DNA from: Flammeovirgaceae bacterium UBA1842 | Lineage (GTDB): Bacteria; Bacteroidota; Bacteroidia; Cytophagales; Cyclobacteriaceae | Assembly: GCA_002338655.1 (NCBI GenBank) | Contig: DDIU01000015.1 | Coordinates: forward strand, 262,131-326,130 | Reading direction: 5' to 3' | Length of the DNA stretch: 64,000 nt | Shown: one piece after another, positions 9,133 through 17,372 of the stretch | How the letters are laid out: the number at the start of each line of letters is the position of its first letter | Numbering within the stretch: the first letter of the stretch is position 1 | The notes under the pieces: generated by a model | Seen by the model: the letters and a program-made list of their open reading frames with translations, nothing else | Told to the model about the DNA's origin: nothing | The model's database searches: none | Position numbers and translations under genes: made by a program

Positions 9133-9750
9133 ATGATAGCAAGAGCAAATAATTACCCCATTCAAACTGAAAAGACCCTCTGGTCGTCAATGATCAATAC
9201 CATAGACAATTATAGTAGCAATAGTAACAATATAGACATAGGCTCCTTGAAAGATTCCCTTATGCAAGAACCTCGTATGAACTGTATTGAAAATATTGAT
9301 TTATATGCTTCAATAAACGAGGTAATAAACTTAACTAAAAACCACTCTCACTTAGAAAACATCGAGGTCAGCGTAAATATCGAACAACGAAGTCCTTTTT
9401 ATACAGACAAATACCGTCTTACATTAATACTATGTCATGTAATTGAGAATTCCATTTTGTTTCAGGATTTAAGGAAACACGAAAACTTTATTGATCTTAA
9501 CGTTACAGTCAAAAATAATGAGCTGGTTATTGACTTACTTGACAACGGTATTGGAATGAGTAAGGCCATACAAAAGGATATCTTCAAAATGTTTTTCAAA
9601 GGATCAAAATTGTCCATTGGTTTTGGAATTGGCCTTTATGTTGTTAAGCAATGTTTATATCAATTATCGGGTACTATAAATATTGATTCAGCTGCTGGTG
9701 TGGGTACACACTGTATCGTTAAAATCCCTAACAGTTTCAAAATTGCTTAA
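9133..9750 (+). CDS. Orphan HATPase_c domain protein
   Basis: A 205-residue protein whose C-terminal half is a histidine-kinase-type ATPase domain: an N-box-like VIENSILFQD with Asn106, G1 DNGIGMS (137-143), F-box FKMFFKGSK and G2 GFGIGLYVV (163-171). The first 90 residues contain no H-box, PAS or receiver, so it cannot autophosphorylate on a conserved histidine. The ATP-lid motifs are intact, arguing against simple decay. It may be a regulatory ATPase, an anti-sigma-like protein or the remnant of a kinase. It stands alone between two non-coding regions and shares upstream motifs with the adhesin operon. Confidence 0.8.
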   Translation: MIARANNYPIQTEKTLWSSMINTIDNYSSNSNNIDIGSLKDSLMQEPRMNCIENIDLYASINEVINLTKNHSHLENIEVSVNIEQRSPFYTDKYRLTLILCHVIENSILFQDLRKHENFIDLNVTVKNNELVIDLLDNGIGMSKAIQKDIFKMFFKGSKLSIGFGIGLYVVKQCLYQLSGTINIDSAAGVGTHCIVKIPNSFKIA

Positions 9751-9781
9751 AATAAGCTCTTAACTATCATTTCCAATTTGC

Positions 9782-9815
9782 AAAAAAGTGATGGCCTGAT
9801 GCCATCACTTTTTTT
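9782..9815 (+). terminator. Rho-independent terminator
   Basis: A stem AAGTGATGGC / GCCATCACTT with a CTGAT loop is followed by a run of T. It lies about 30 bp after the stop codon of the orphan ATPase gene and isolates it from the adhesin operon. Confidence 0.9.
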
Positions 9816-9961
9816 GTGCATAGCTCATACTAAATGCTAAATAATAATATCTTAAGAGAGAATTTGCTCCTGATTTTTACATTTTGAAAACTGCATTTGA
9901 GATAGGGCAAAAAAGCATATCTCCCTATTCCTAAGTGCTACTCTTATTATTTGTAAGAGTA

Positions 9962-10140
9962 TACCCCGAGGCGCTATTTCCTTACCCTGATATACTCCTA
10001 GTTGTTTGCGAATAGATTGGGCTTGTCCTTAGGCAAAAAACTGCTCACAGAATCAAATAAGGACATTTTTTGAGTGTTTTCCTGATTTTTTCAATTCAGG
10101 ATTTCCCTGACCTTTTCCGTATGCCTAAACCCCATATTTG
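9962..10140 (+). promoter_or_regulatory. Adhesin operon control region
   Basis: The block TACCCCGAGGC (9962-9972) also occurs at 8925-8935, about 200 bp before the previous gene. The palindrome-like TCAGGATTTCCCTGA at 10096-10110 matches the one at 9062-9076 with two substitutions. CATATTTG at 10133-10140 is one mismatch from the -7 consensus. The gap of 22 bp between palindrome and -7 box, and 57 bp from palindrome to start codon, are the same as upstream of 9133. No coding frame is visible between 9816 and 10166. Confidence 0.5.
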
Positions 10141-10166
10141 GGTATATCAAAAAACAAACGGAAGCC

Positions 10167-11141
10167 ATGAAAAACCTAACTGTACTACTCATCACATTCT
10201 CCATACTACTTGCACAAAGTGCCATAGCACAAGATGCTCACTTTTCACAGTTTTATGCCAACCCAGTAAATCTTAACCCTACTATGGTTGGAATGTCTGG
10301 CAATTTTAGGGCCATCGTAGCGCACAGACAACAAGGGACCTCCACTGAAGGATACACAACCTCAGCCTTTTCATTTGATTCTCCACTGGCTACCAACTCT
10401 GGATGGGGGGTGCAGGTAATCCATGACAGCCAAATGAATGGACTATTAAATACTACCTCCTATTATGGCTCATTAGGACACAGAATAGATATTAATAAAA
10501 ACTCACAGCTTGGAATAGGGTTAAGGTTGGGTGCCTACCAAAAAGCTTTCGATTGGAGTCGGTTAACCTTCGAGGATCAGTTAGATCAAAGAGATGGTAT
10601 GGTAGGTACTACTAATGAAAGGTTCGGAAGAAATCAGGTATCCAATATGGATATAGCACTGGGGATGATGTACACCTCCAACACCCTATTTGCCGGAGCC
10701 ACAGTAGGTCACGTCAACCGCCCTAAAGAAAACTTTGCGGTAGATACAGAAAACAGTGTGCCTTTAAAGTATACCATACATGCCGGTGGTTTTATCAATT
10801 TAATAAATTATCGAAGACAAGCTTATGTGCTTTCTCCTAACGTCATTTACGAAAGACAAGGTTCATTCCAATACTTACATCTCGGAATGTATTATGGTAA
10901 CGATGTGTGGACTGTAGGTGGCTGGTACAGGGTAAATGACGCTGTAATCGCCTCACTCGGAATTAATGTGTCCAAATTCAAAATTGGTTATAGCTACGAT
11001 TTCCCAGTAGCAGATTATAAATCAGTATCAGGTAACGCTCATGAGTTGAGTATTGGCTACCAATTTAAGTATAACAAGAAGAGAAAAATTAAAAATACCT
11101 ATAAAGGCAAATGCCCTCCTTTTCAAAAGCATCTTTTTTAA
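10167..11141 (+). CDS. PorP/SprF-family T9SS outer-membrane protein
   Basis: A 324-residue protein with a signal peptide (cleavage near AIAQ/DAHFSQ at residue 21-22) and family hallmarks: DAHFSQFYANPVNLNPT right after the signal, many amphipathic beta strands, and a charged C-terminus with the CPPFQKHLF ending typical of the family. PorP/SprF proteins sit in the outer membrane, and SprF-like members are needed for export of type B sorting-domain proteins encoded beside them. Here it is followed by exactly such a protein (11190) and a giant surface protein (11629), forming a cassette. Length is normal for the family. Confidence 0.93.
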   Translation: MKNLTVLLITFSILLAQSAIAQDAHFSQFYANPVNLNPTMVGMSGNFRAIVAHRQQGTSTEGYTTSAFSFDSPLATNSGWGVQVIHDSQMNGLLNTTSYYGSLGHRIDINKNSQLGIGLRLGAYQKAFDWSRLTFEDQLDQRDGMVGTTNERFGRNQVSNMDIALGMMYTSNTLFAGATVGHVNRPKENFAVDTENSVPLKYTIHAGGFINLINYRRQAYVLSPNVIYERQGSFQYLHLGMYYGNDVWTVGGWYRVNDAVIASLGINVSKFKIGYSYDFPVADYKSVSGNAHELSIGYQFKYNKKRKIKNTYKGKCPPFQKHLF

Positions 11142-11189
11142 TAGCTACTGATTATAAATATTTTATCAAAAACTAAAAAGAAGAAAAGA

Positions 11190-11618
11190 ATGAAACGCTT
11201 AATAATATTAATATTTTTGATTATTTTAACTGAAAGTATAAATGCTCAAAATCAAAATGAGCCAATCCGTTATCGAGTAGTGGCAGTGAATAGCACAGAT
11301 AATACCATAGAAAGTGTATCAAACATAGTGGAGTTATACCTGCCTATGAAAATCTATTTGCCAACAGCCTTTTCTCCAAATGGAGATGGTTTAAATGACA
11401 CTTTTGGTGCAGTAGGCGAAGGCATTGAAAAATATAAACTTACCGTCTATAACAGATGGGGAGAAGAAATATTCGCATCAAATGATGTTTCCACCAAATG
11501 GGACGGGTTACATAAAGGCACCATTGTTCCTTTCGGAGCATATAATTATGAATTACTTGCCTATGGCAAAGAATTTGGCGAAGTGCACAAAACAGGTCAC
11601 GTAATCGTAGTAAACTAG
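11190..11618 (+). CDS. Detached T9SS type B sorting-domain protein
   Basis: Only 142 residues: a signal peptide (1-20, ending SINA/Q), about 30 residues beginning PIRYRVVAVNSTDN that match the last strands of an FN3 domain, then a complete gliding-motility-associated C-terminal domain starting YLPTAFSPNGDGLND (about residue 54) with YNRWGEEIFAS, the WDG motif, and the end GHVIVVN. In ordinary type B cargo this sequence is the C-terminus of a long adhesin. Here it is a separate secreted protein, 10 bp before a giant protein that lacks any sorting domain. The FN3 fragment is what that protein's last domain is missing. It may be a separately made sorting subunit, or a remnant of a rearrangement. 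Confidence 0.9.
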   Translation: MKRLIILIFLIILTESINAQNQNEPIRYRVVAVNSTDNTIESVSNIVELYLPMKIYLPTAFSPNGDGLNDTFGAVGEGIEKYKLTVYNRWGEEIFASNDVSTKWDGLHKGTIVPFGAYNYELLAYGKEFGEVHKTGHVIVVN

Positions 11619-11628
11619 TTTAGATCGC

Positions 11629-14600
11629 ATGAAAATCATTAATATTTTATTATTAAACTTACTTGCCCTCACTACTTTTTCGCAGTCTTCCGGGATTCAA
11701 GCGACCAAATATCAAGGCTGTATCCCCCTTGCGGTGACCTTCAATACTAATTTGACCAATGTAAAAAGTTATAATTGGGATTTTAAAAATGGCGATGTTT
11801 CAAGTATTGCCGCACCCTCCATTCTATTCGAAACTGTAGGTGAATTTAATGTAAGCCTAACAGTAACCTATAATAACAATAACCAAGAGACTTTTAACAT
11901 AGCCACCCCAATAAAGGTAGCTGATAAACCAGCTCCGGATTTTACCATTACCGCTACAGAATATTGTAACAACACCCCTATCACCTTCACCAATCTTACA
12001 TCAGATGCCAGTACCTACCTATGGGACTTTGGCGATGGAGAGTCTTCCACACAAACCAACCCTAACCACGCTTATGATAAAGGTGGTGTCTATACTGTTT
12101 CATTAATAGCCTACAATGAACTGGGCTGCGCAGGCTTAGTAGTAAAGCAAAATCTAATAAGAATAAATGAGGTAGAAGGACTTACCATTGGTTCAAACAA
12201 AACAATAGCATGTACAAACAGCTCAACTATAGAATTCAGCTCACCGGACACTTACACAAGCTGGCTATGGGACTTTGGAGATGGGAAGCAAGCAACAACA
12301 TCATCAGCAAACCACACCTATTCTGGCGCAGGCAAGTATAACGTTTCTTTGCAGGTACAAGATAAAAATGGTTGTACATCCTCGATTATAAAAAACAATT
12401 ATATAGAAATAAAGGCTCCTCCCACCCCCTCCATTTCCTATTCTGATAGTCTCCTCTGCGTTGGAGGACAAATATTATTTAAAAACCTTACCAAAAATAC
12501 GGAGAATGTACTCTGGTCATTTAGCGATGGTTATAGCACCAGTGAAAACTCCTTCTCACGTACGTTTGATACTCCCGGTGACTATGATCTTGTTGTCATT
12601 ATCAATGGGGATAATGGGTGTACTACCCAACTGATCAAAAATAAACTGATAACTGTAGTTGATGTCGAGACACCTGATATTGATATAACCAATACAGTAG
12701 GCTGCTCCCCACTTACAAGCACATTTATAAATAATACACCAGGTGCCATTGCTTATGATTGGGAAGTTGACGGGGTAAATTATACTTCCAAGACTTTCGA
12801 GCACATATTTGAACAACCTGGAACCTATAGTGTAATAGCCAAGACTGTTTATAATTCCGGATGCGTAAACATCAATACCTACGAGTCATTAATTGTTGTT
12901 AATAGTGATGAAATAAGCATTTCAGCAGACAATTACACCGGTTGCCAGCCGCTTACAACACAGTTTTCCTTTTCCAATAATAATGTGAGCAACATAGTTT
13001 GGGACTTTGGAAACGGTAAAACATCTGACGAATTGGCACCAACTGTAGTCTATAATAATTCTGGACAATATACGGCAAGGGCTACCTATACCAACGAATA
13101 TGGATGCGTTCAGACTATTACTTTGGACAAACCCATTATTGTAAATAAAAACAGTATTAATTATAGCACTCCTGATAAACCCATCTATACTTGTGAGGCT
13201 GTAAACGTATATTTCAGGGGTGGAATGGGCAAAGAATTTTGGGAATGGGACTTTGGAGATGGAAATACGTCAGATCTGATGAACCCTTCGCATTTTTATA
13301 GTGAACCCGGTAGCTACAATGTATCTTTAAAAACAAATAATGAATTTGGCTGTACCTCAGTAATTTCAAATTATAACCACATTATAGTAAGCCAAATTTC
13401 TGCTTCATTTACTGCGGCTATTGTTGATACCACAGCCGGTTGCCCTAATTTCACCGTCCAATTTGAAAGTACAACAACCGATGCCGATAAGTACCTCTGG
13501 AGATTTGACGGTGGAATCACCAGTACATCTCCTAATCCGACCGCTTCATTTGCAACCAATGGACAGATATCCGCCTATGTAACCGCATGGGATAATAATG
13601 GATGCTACAGTACTACTTCAGAACTAATTGCTTCACCATGGCTCTATTGTGAAGTTGATTTTGATGGCCCTGGCGGAAGCACAATACTTCCTGATTCCCT
13701 ATTTGAATATCATAATTACATCAATTTGTGTTCAGCACCATCGGAGATAAAATTTGCCAATCCCGCCATGGATGCAAAATCATGGTACTGGGATTTCGGT
13801 GATGGAAATAATTCATCAGAAAAAACCCCCAGCCATGTTTTCCAAAGTGAAGGCATTTATCAGGTGGATATAATTGTCGAATTTAATAATGGAAATATAG
13901 ACACACTTGAAAACTATACTGAAGTCGTAATTCAGAGTCCAGACATTGATTATAACTACGTAGTAAACGAAGTATGTGGCAATTACGAAGTACAATTTAG
14001 CAGCTTAGATTCAGATGCTTCTTTATGGGAATGGGATTTTGGTGATGGAACTACCTCAACACAAAAAGACCCAATAAAAGTATTTACTAAGTCAGGCGTA
14101 TTTCAAGTTCAACTCAAGACCCGTGACACCCTGACTTGTGAAGTACAAATCGTAAAAAATGTAATTATAGGCAACCCCTATCTGCAATTTGACTACAGTA
14201 ACAATATATGCCAAGGTGAAACCATCAATATAAAACACAATATTGAGGGCTTCAGTAAATTTGCCTGGGACTTTGGCGATGGTGCAATAGTTAATGCTGA
14301 AGAACCCTCTCATAATTACACTGAACGGGGCACCTATTCAATAAAACTTACGCTGGAAGATAAATCTGGCTGCTTTAAAGAGATCGAATTGCCCAACCCG
14401 GTTGTAGTGAATGACCCTAAAGCTGATTTTGAAGTAGTGGGAAAAGACACAGGTTGTAATTCCCTATCGGTCAAGTTTAAAAACAATTCAGTAGGTGCCA
14501 ATAATTGGCAATGGACTTTTGGTAATGATTCTACCTCAATAAATAAGAACCCGGCAATAACTTATTCTAGTGGCACATATGATGTTACGCTCATAGCAGG

Positions 14601-16911
14601 GCAAGCAGGATGCTATGACACGCTAAGAAAAAGTAATTTAATTCAGGTGGATTATATAAATACCGACTTTAGCTATTCACAAAATCAAGTTTGTTTGCCT
14701 TCTGAAGTGGTTTTCACTGATAAAAGTACAAATGCCACTTCTTGGCATTGGGATTTTCGTGATGGCCATTTTTCAACGGAGCAAAACCCAACCCATACTT
14801 ATGAAACCATGCCTGAGACACCAGTAATACTGACAGTTGAAAATGCGACTGGATGCCAAACAAAGAAGAAAATATCTATAGGTCCGTTCTTCAATCCTGA
14901 TTTCACTTCGGAAGTTGTAAGCGGATGTGAGCCTCTTGAAGTCAATTTCAGTGCAGACAATAAGAATACAATTAGCTGGTTTTGGGATTTTGGTGATGGT
15001 AATACCGCAACCACAAAAACAGTGAGCCATATCTACAAAACCAAAGGCAACTATACCGTAAAGCTGATATCAGAATCTAAATTTAACTGTTATGATACGC
15101 TCATAAAAGAAAATTATATAAAAGTAGAAGGCGTGAAATCACTTTTTAAAGCCAACTATTCGGAATCAACATGTGTGCCCTTTATAGTCAGTTTTGAAAA
15201 TCAATCTGTAGGTGCAAATAAGTACCATTGGATATTTGGTGATAATTCCACCTCCTCTAGCCCCAACCCTGTTCATATATATTCAACCGTAGGTGAGTTT
15301 GATGTATCATTGGTTTCTTTTAATAGCGTTGGCTGCAGAGACACATTAACCCTTCAAAATTTGGTAAACGCCACGGGCCCGGATACGGATTTTGAAATGT
15401 CTGATACCTCTGTGTGCTACCCACAGTCTATTCAGTTTTATGATAAATCTGCAAGCTCGAATTCGTGGAAATGGTTTTTTGGTGATGGGAATATATCTGA
15501 GCTGCAGAATCCCGAGTATGCATACACACAGCCAGGTCGATACGAAATAACCCTTTTAGCTACAGATTTAAATGGGTGTCAGCAAAAAGCTCATAGCAAG
15601 TATGTTAATGTGATACCCGTGCCAGTTGCTAAGTTTGATGTTGGAGATTATGACTATTGTCTTCCCGTTACGGTGAATGTCAATAACCAAAGCACTAATC
15701 TTCAAAATGAATCCTTTACATGGGACTTTGGTAATAATTACGAAACGGATAGTATTAATCCCATTGTGACTTATATTCAGCCCGGGATGTACACTGTTTC
15801 ACTTACCGTATCCAACGAAGGGATTTGTACCGACACATTTACTTATAACAAAGAAATAACGGTCTACGATACCACTTATCAAGAACAACCAAATGTTTTT
15901 GTTTTGACTGTGGCCAATGATAAATCAATAGAAATGCAGTATGAACCTTATCCGAATAACAACTACAGGTATGAGGTGGTTTACAAAAATAAAAATGCCC
16001 AGAATGAATTTGTGGTCTGTGATACAATTTGGCATTCCAACTCCACAAAATACAACGATACAGAGGTATTTACGATGGAGAATTCCTATGCCTATAGGAT
16101 TCAAACACATTTATATTGCAACAGTCCAGCTCCTATTGATGAGCTAATTACTTATAAGTCCATACTATTGACCTCTGTGGGTTCGGAATCCATTGACAAT
16201 GATATTCACCTGAAATGGACTGCCTACGAAGGCCATGGTTTTGACTATTATTCCATAATTAGAAGTCAGGATAGTGGACCTTGGAAGGATATTGATAAAG
16301 TGGATCCGGGAACACTATCTTTTACTGATAGCGAAGACTTATGCCCAGGAATATATCATTACAAAATATTGGCAGTAAACCTTGATAACAATGAATACTA
16401 TTCGGCCAGTAATACCATTGAAGCTTCTCCTATAGAAAATGTTTTCCTTAAACAAAAAGTAGATGTGATCAGAACTACCATCGAAGAAAATAAATACACC
16501 TATACTGAATGGAAAGACCCTGAAATTGGCCCGGATAAAGTGCTTTACTATGAGATTCTAAAATCCACGGATGGCGTTGATTTTGAATCAATTGACAAAG
16601 TACCAAAAGGGATCAATAGCTATTTTGATCAAGATGTGGATATTGAAAAACAGCGCTACATTTATAAAATTGCGGTGGTAAACACATGTGACGTTATTGG
16701 TGAGGATAGTAATACTGGAAGTTCTATCAATTTACAAAAACAGGCAGATCAATATATCAACAAACTATACTGGACACCCTACTCAGGATGGAAAGGTGGC
16801 ACCAGTAAATACCTTCTACAACGGCTCAATGAATACGGCCAATGGGAAGTGGTACAGATCATCGATAGCACTCAAGTAGAGCATATCATTGATTTAAGTA
16901 AGGAAAATTGA
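11629..16911 (+). CDS. Giant PKD/FN3 surface protein without sorting domain
   Basis: A 1760-residue secreted protein with an N-terminal signal peptide (about 1-18, ending TTFSQ). I count about 17 PKD repeats, each with a WDFGDG-type motif and a following NPxHxY-type strand (for example WDFGDGESSTQTNPNHAY near residue 130), over about residues 20-1400. Four FN3-like modules follow to the C-terminus. The last (1704-1760) stops after strand E at DLSKEN, without the YRVVAVN-type strands. No type A or type B T9SS sorting domain is present, and 44 non-coding bases separate it from the convergent regulator gene. Such proteins are surface adhesins in gliding Bacteroidota. Export may depend on the neighbouring 142-residue protein; this is inferred. 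Confidence 0.92.
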   Translation: MKIINILLLNLLALTTFSQSSGIQATKYQGCIPLAVTFNTNLTNVKSYNWDFKNGDVSSIAAPSILFETVGEFNVSLTVTYNNNNQETFNIATPIKVADKPAPDFTITATEYCNNTPITFTNLTSDASTYLWDFGDGESSTQTNPNHAYDKGGVYTVSLIAYNELGCAGLVVKQNLIRINEVEGLTIGSNKTIACTNSSTIEFSSPDTYTSWLWDFGDGKQATTSSANHTYSGAGKYNVSLQVQDKNGCTSSIIKNNYIEIKAPPTPSISYSDSLLCVGGQILFKNLTKNTENVLWSFSDGYSTSENSFSRTFDTPGDYDLVVIINGDNGCTTQLIKNKLITVVDVETPDIDITNTVGCSPLTSTFINNTPGAIAYDWEVDGVNYTSKTFEHIFEQPGTYSVIAKTVYNSGCVNINTYESLIVVNSDEISISADNYTGCQPLTTQFSFSNNNVSNIVWDFGNGKTSDELAPTVVYNNSGQYTARATYTNEYGCVQTITLDKPIIVNKNSINYSTPDKPIYTCEAVNVYFRGGMGKEFWEWDFGDGNTSDLMNPSHFYSEPGSYNVSLKTNNEFGCTSVISNYNHIIVSQISASFTAAIVDTTAGCPNFTVQFESTTTDADKYLWRFDGGITSTSPNPTASFATNGQISAYVTAWDNNGCYSTTSELIASPWLYCEVDFDGPGGSTILPDSLFEYHNYINLCSAPSEIKFANPAMDAKSWYWDFGDGNNSSEKTPSHVFQSEGIYQVDIIVEFNNGNIDTLENYTEVVIQSPDIDYNYVVNEVCGNYEVQFSSLDSDASLWEWDFGDGTTSTQKDPIKVFTKSGVFQVQLKTRDTLTCEVQIVKNVIIGNPYLQFDYSNNICQGETINIKHNIEGFSKFAWDFGDGAIVNAEEPSHNYTERGTYSIKLTLEDKSGCFKEIELPNPVVVNDPKADFEVVGKDTGCNSLSVKFKNNSVGANNWQWTFGNDSTSINKNPAITYSSGTYDVTLIAGQAGCYDTLRKSNLIQVDYINTDFSYSQNQVCLPSEVVFTDKSTNATSWHWDFRDGHFSTEQNPTHTYETMPETPVILTVENATGCQTKKKISIGPFFNPDFTSEVVSGCEPLEVNFSADNKNTISWFWDFGDGNTATTKTVSHIYKTKGNYTVKLISESKFNCYDTLIKENYIKVEGVKSLFKANYSESTCVPFIVSFENQSVGANKYHWIFGDNSTSSSPNPVHIYSTVGEFDVSLVSFNSVGCRDTLTLQNLVNATGPDTDFEMSDTSVCYPQSIQFYDKSASSNSWKWFFGDGNISELQNPEYAYTQPGRYEITLLATDLNGCQQKAHSKYVNVIPVPVAKFDVGDYDYCLPVTVNVNNQSTNLQNESFTWDFGNNYETDSINPIVTYIQPGMYTVSLTVSNEGICTDTFTYNKEITVYDTTYQEQPNVFVLTVANDKSIEMQYEPYPNNNYRYEVVYKNKNAQNEFVVCDTIWHSNSTKYNDTEVFTMENSYAYRIQTHLYCNSPAPIDELITYKSILLTSVGSESIDNDIHLKWTAYEGHGFDYYSIIRSQDSGPWKDIDKVDPGTLSFTDSEDLCPGIYHYKILAVNLDNNEYYSASNTIEASPIENVFLKQKVDVIRTTIEENKYTYTEWKDPEIGPDKVLYYEILKSTDGVDFESIDKVPKGINSYFDQDVDIEKQRYIYKIAVVNTCDVIGEDSNTGSSINLQKQADQYINKLYWTPYSGWKGGTSKYLLQRLNEYGQWEVVQIIDSTQVEHIIDLSKEN

Positions 16912-16955
16912 TTGGCAGTTAAGCAGTCACAATTCACATAAAGTGTCTCATAAAA

Positions 16956-17372
16956 TCAAAAATGTATTGGGAAATTCTTTTTAAGGATTTTGGTCAGTGA
17001 CTCTTCATTTAAATATTTATTTTCAAAATCATTTACCAAGTCATTACCCAGGGCCTTAGTCTTATCATCCGGATTTAAAGAAGTAGATAACATTACAATA
17101 ACAAGCTTACCTTTTTGACTGTTATCTAATTTTTTATATGCTTCTAAAAACTCCCACCCATTCATTACTGGCATATTTATGTCCAGAAATATAATATCTG
17201 GTTTAGGATGTTTACCCTCAATCTCGGATACCAAAAAGTCAATCGCTTCCTGTCCATTGTTGGCTATTTCAACATTGTCTGTAACATTCATTTTCGTCAG
17301 CAAACGTTTATGGAAATAATTGCAATCCTCATCGTCATCCACCAATAAAACACGGTTTAATTTCTTCTTCAT
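16956..17372 (-). CDS. CheY-like single-domain response regulator
   Basis: A 138-residue receiver-only protein: acidic LVDDDEDCNY, phosphoacceptor Asp64 in FLDINMP, Ser/Thr in MLSTSLNPDD, and a lysine in FENKYLNEES where the usual Lys-Pro is Lys-Tyr. It resembles the Rcp1-type regulators that pair with multi-PAS kinases. Its ATG overlaps the stop of the kinase gene in an ATGA (17369-17372), so the two are translationally coupled and are almost certainly partners. Lacking an output domain, it presumably acts by protein contact or within a relay. Confidence 0.93.
   Translation of the reverse strand: MKKKLNRVLLVDDDEDCNYFHKRLLTKMNVTDNVEIANNGQEAIDFLVSEIEGKHPKPDIIFLDINMPVMNGWEFLEAYKKLDNSQKGKLVIVMLSTSLNPDDKTKALGNDLVNDFENKYLNEESLTKILKKNFPIHF

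Noticed and set aside
11190..11618. Frameshift or stop artefact separating the sorting domain from the giant gene
   Set aside because: The small gene is upstream of the large one and has its own signal peptide, so a simple frameshift cannot produce this order.
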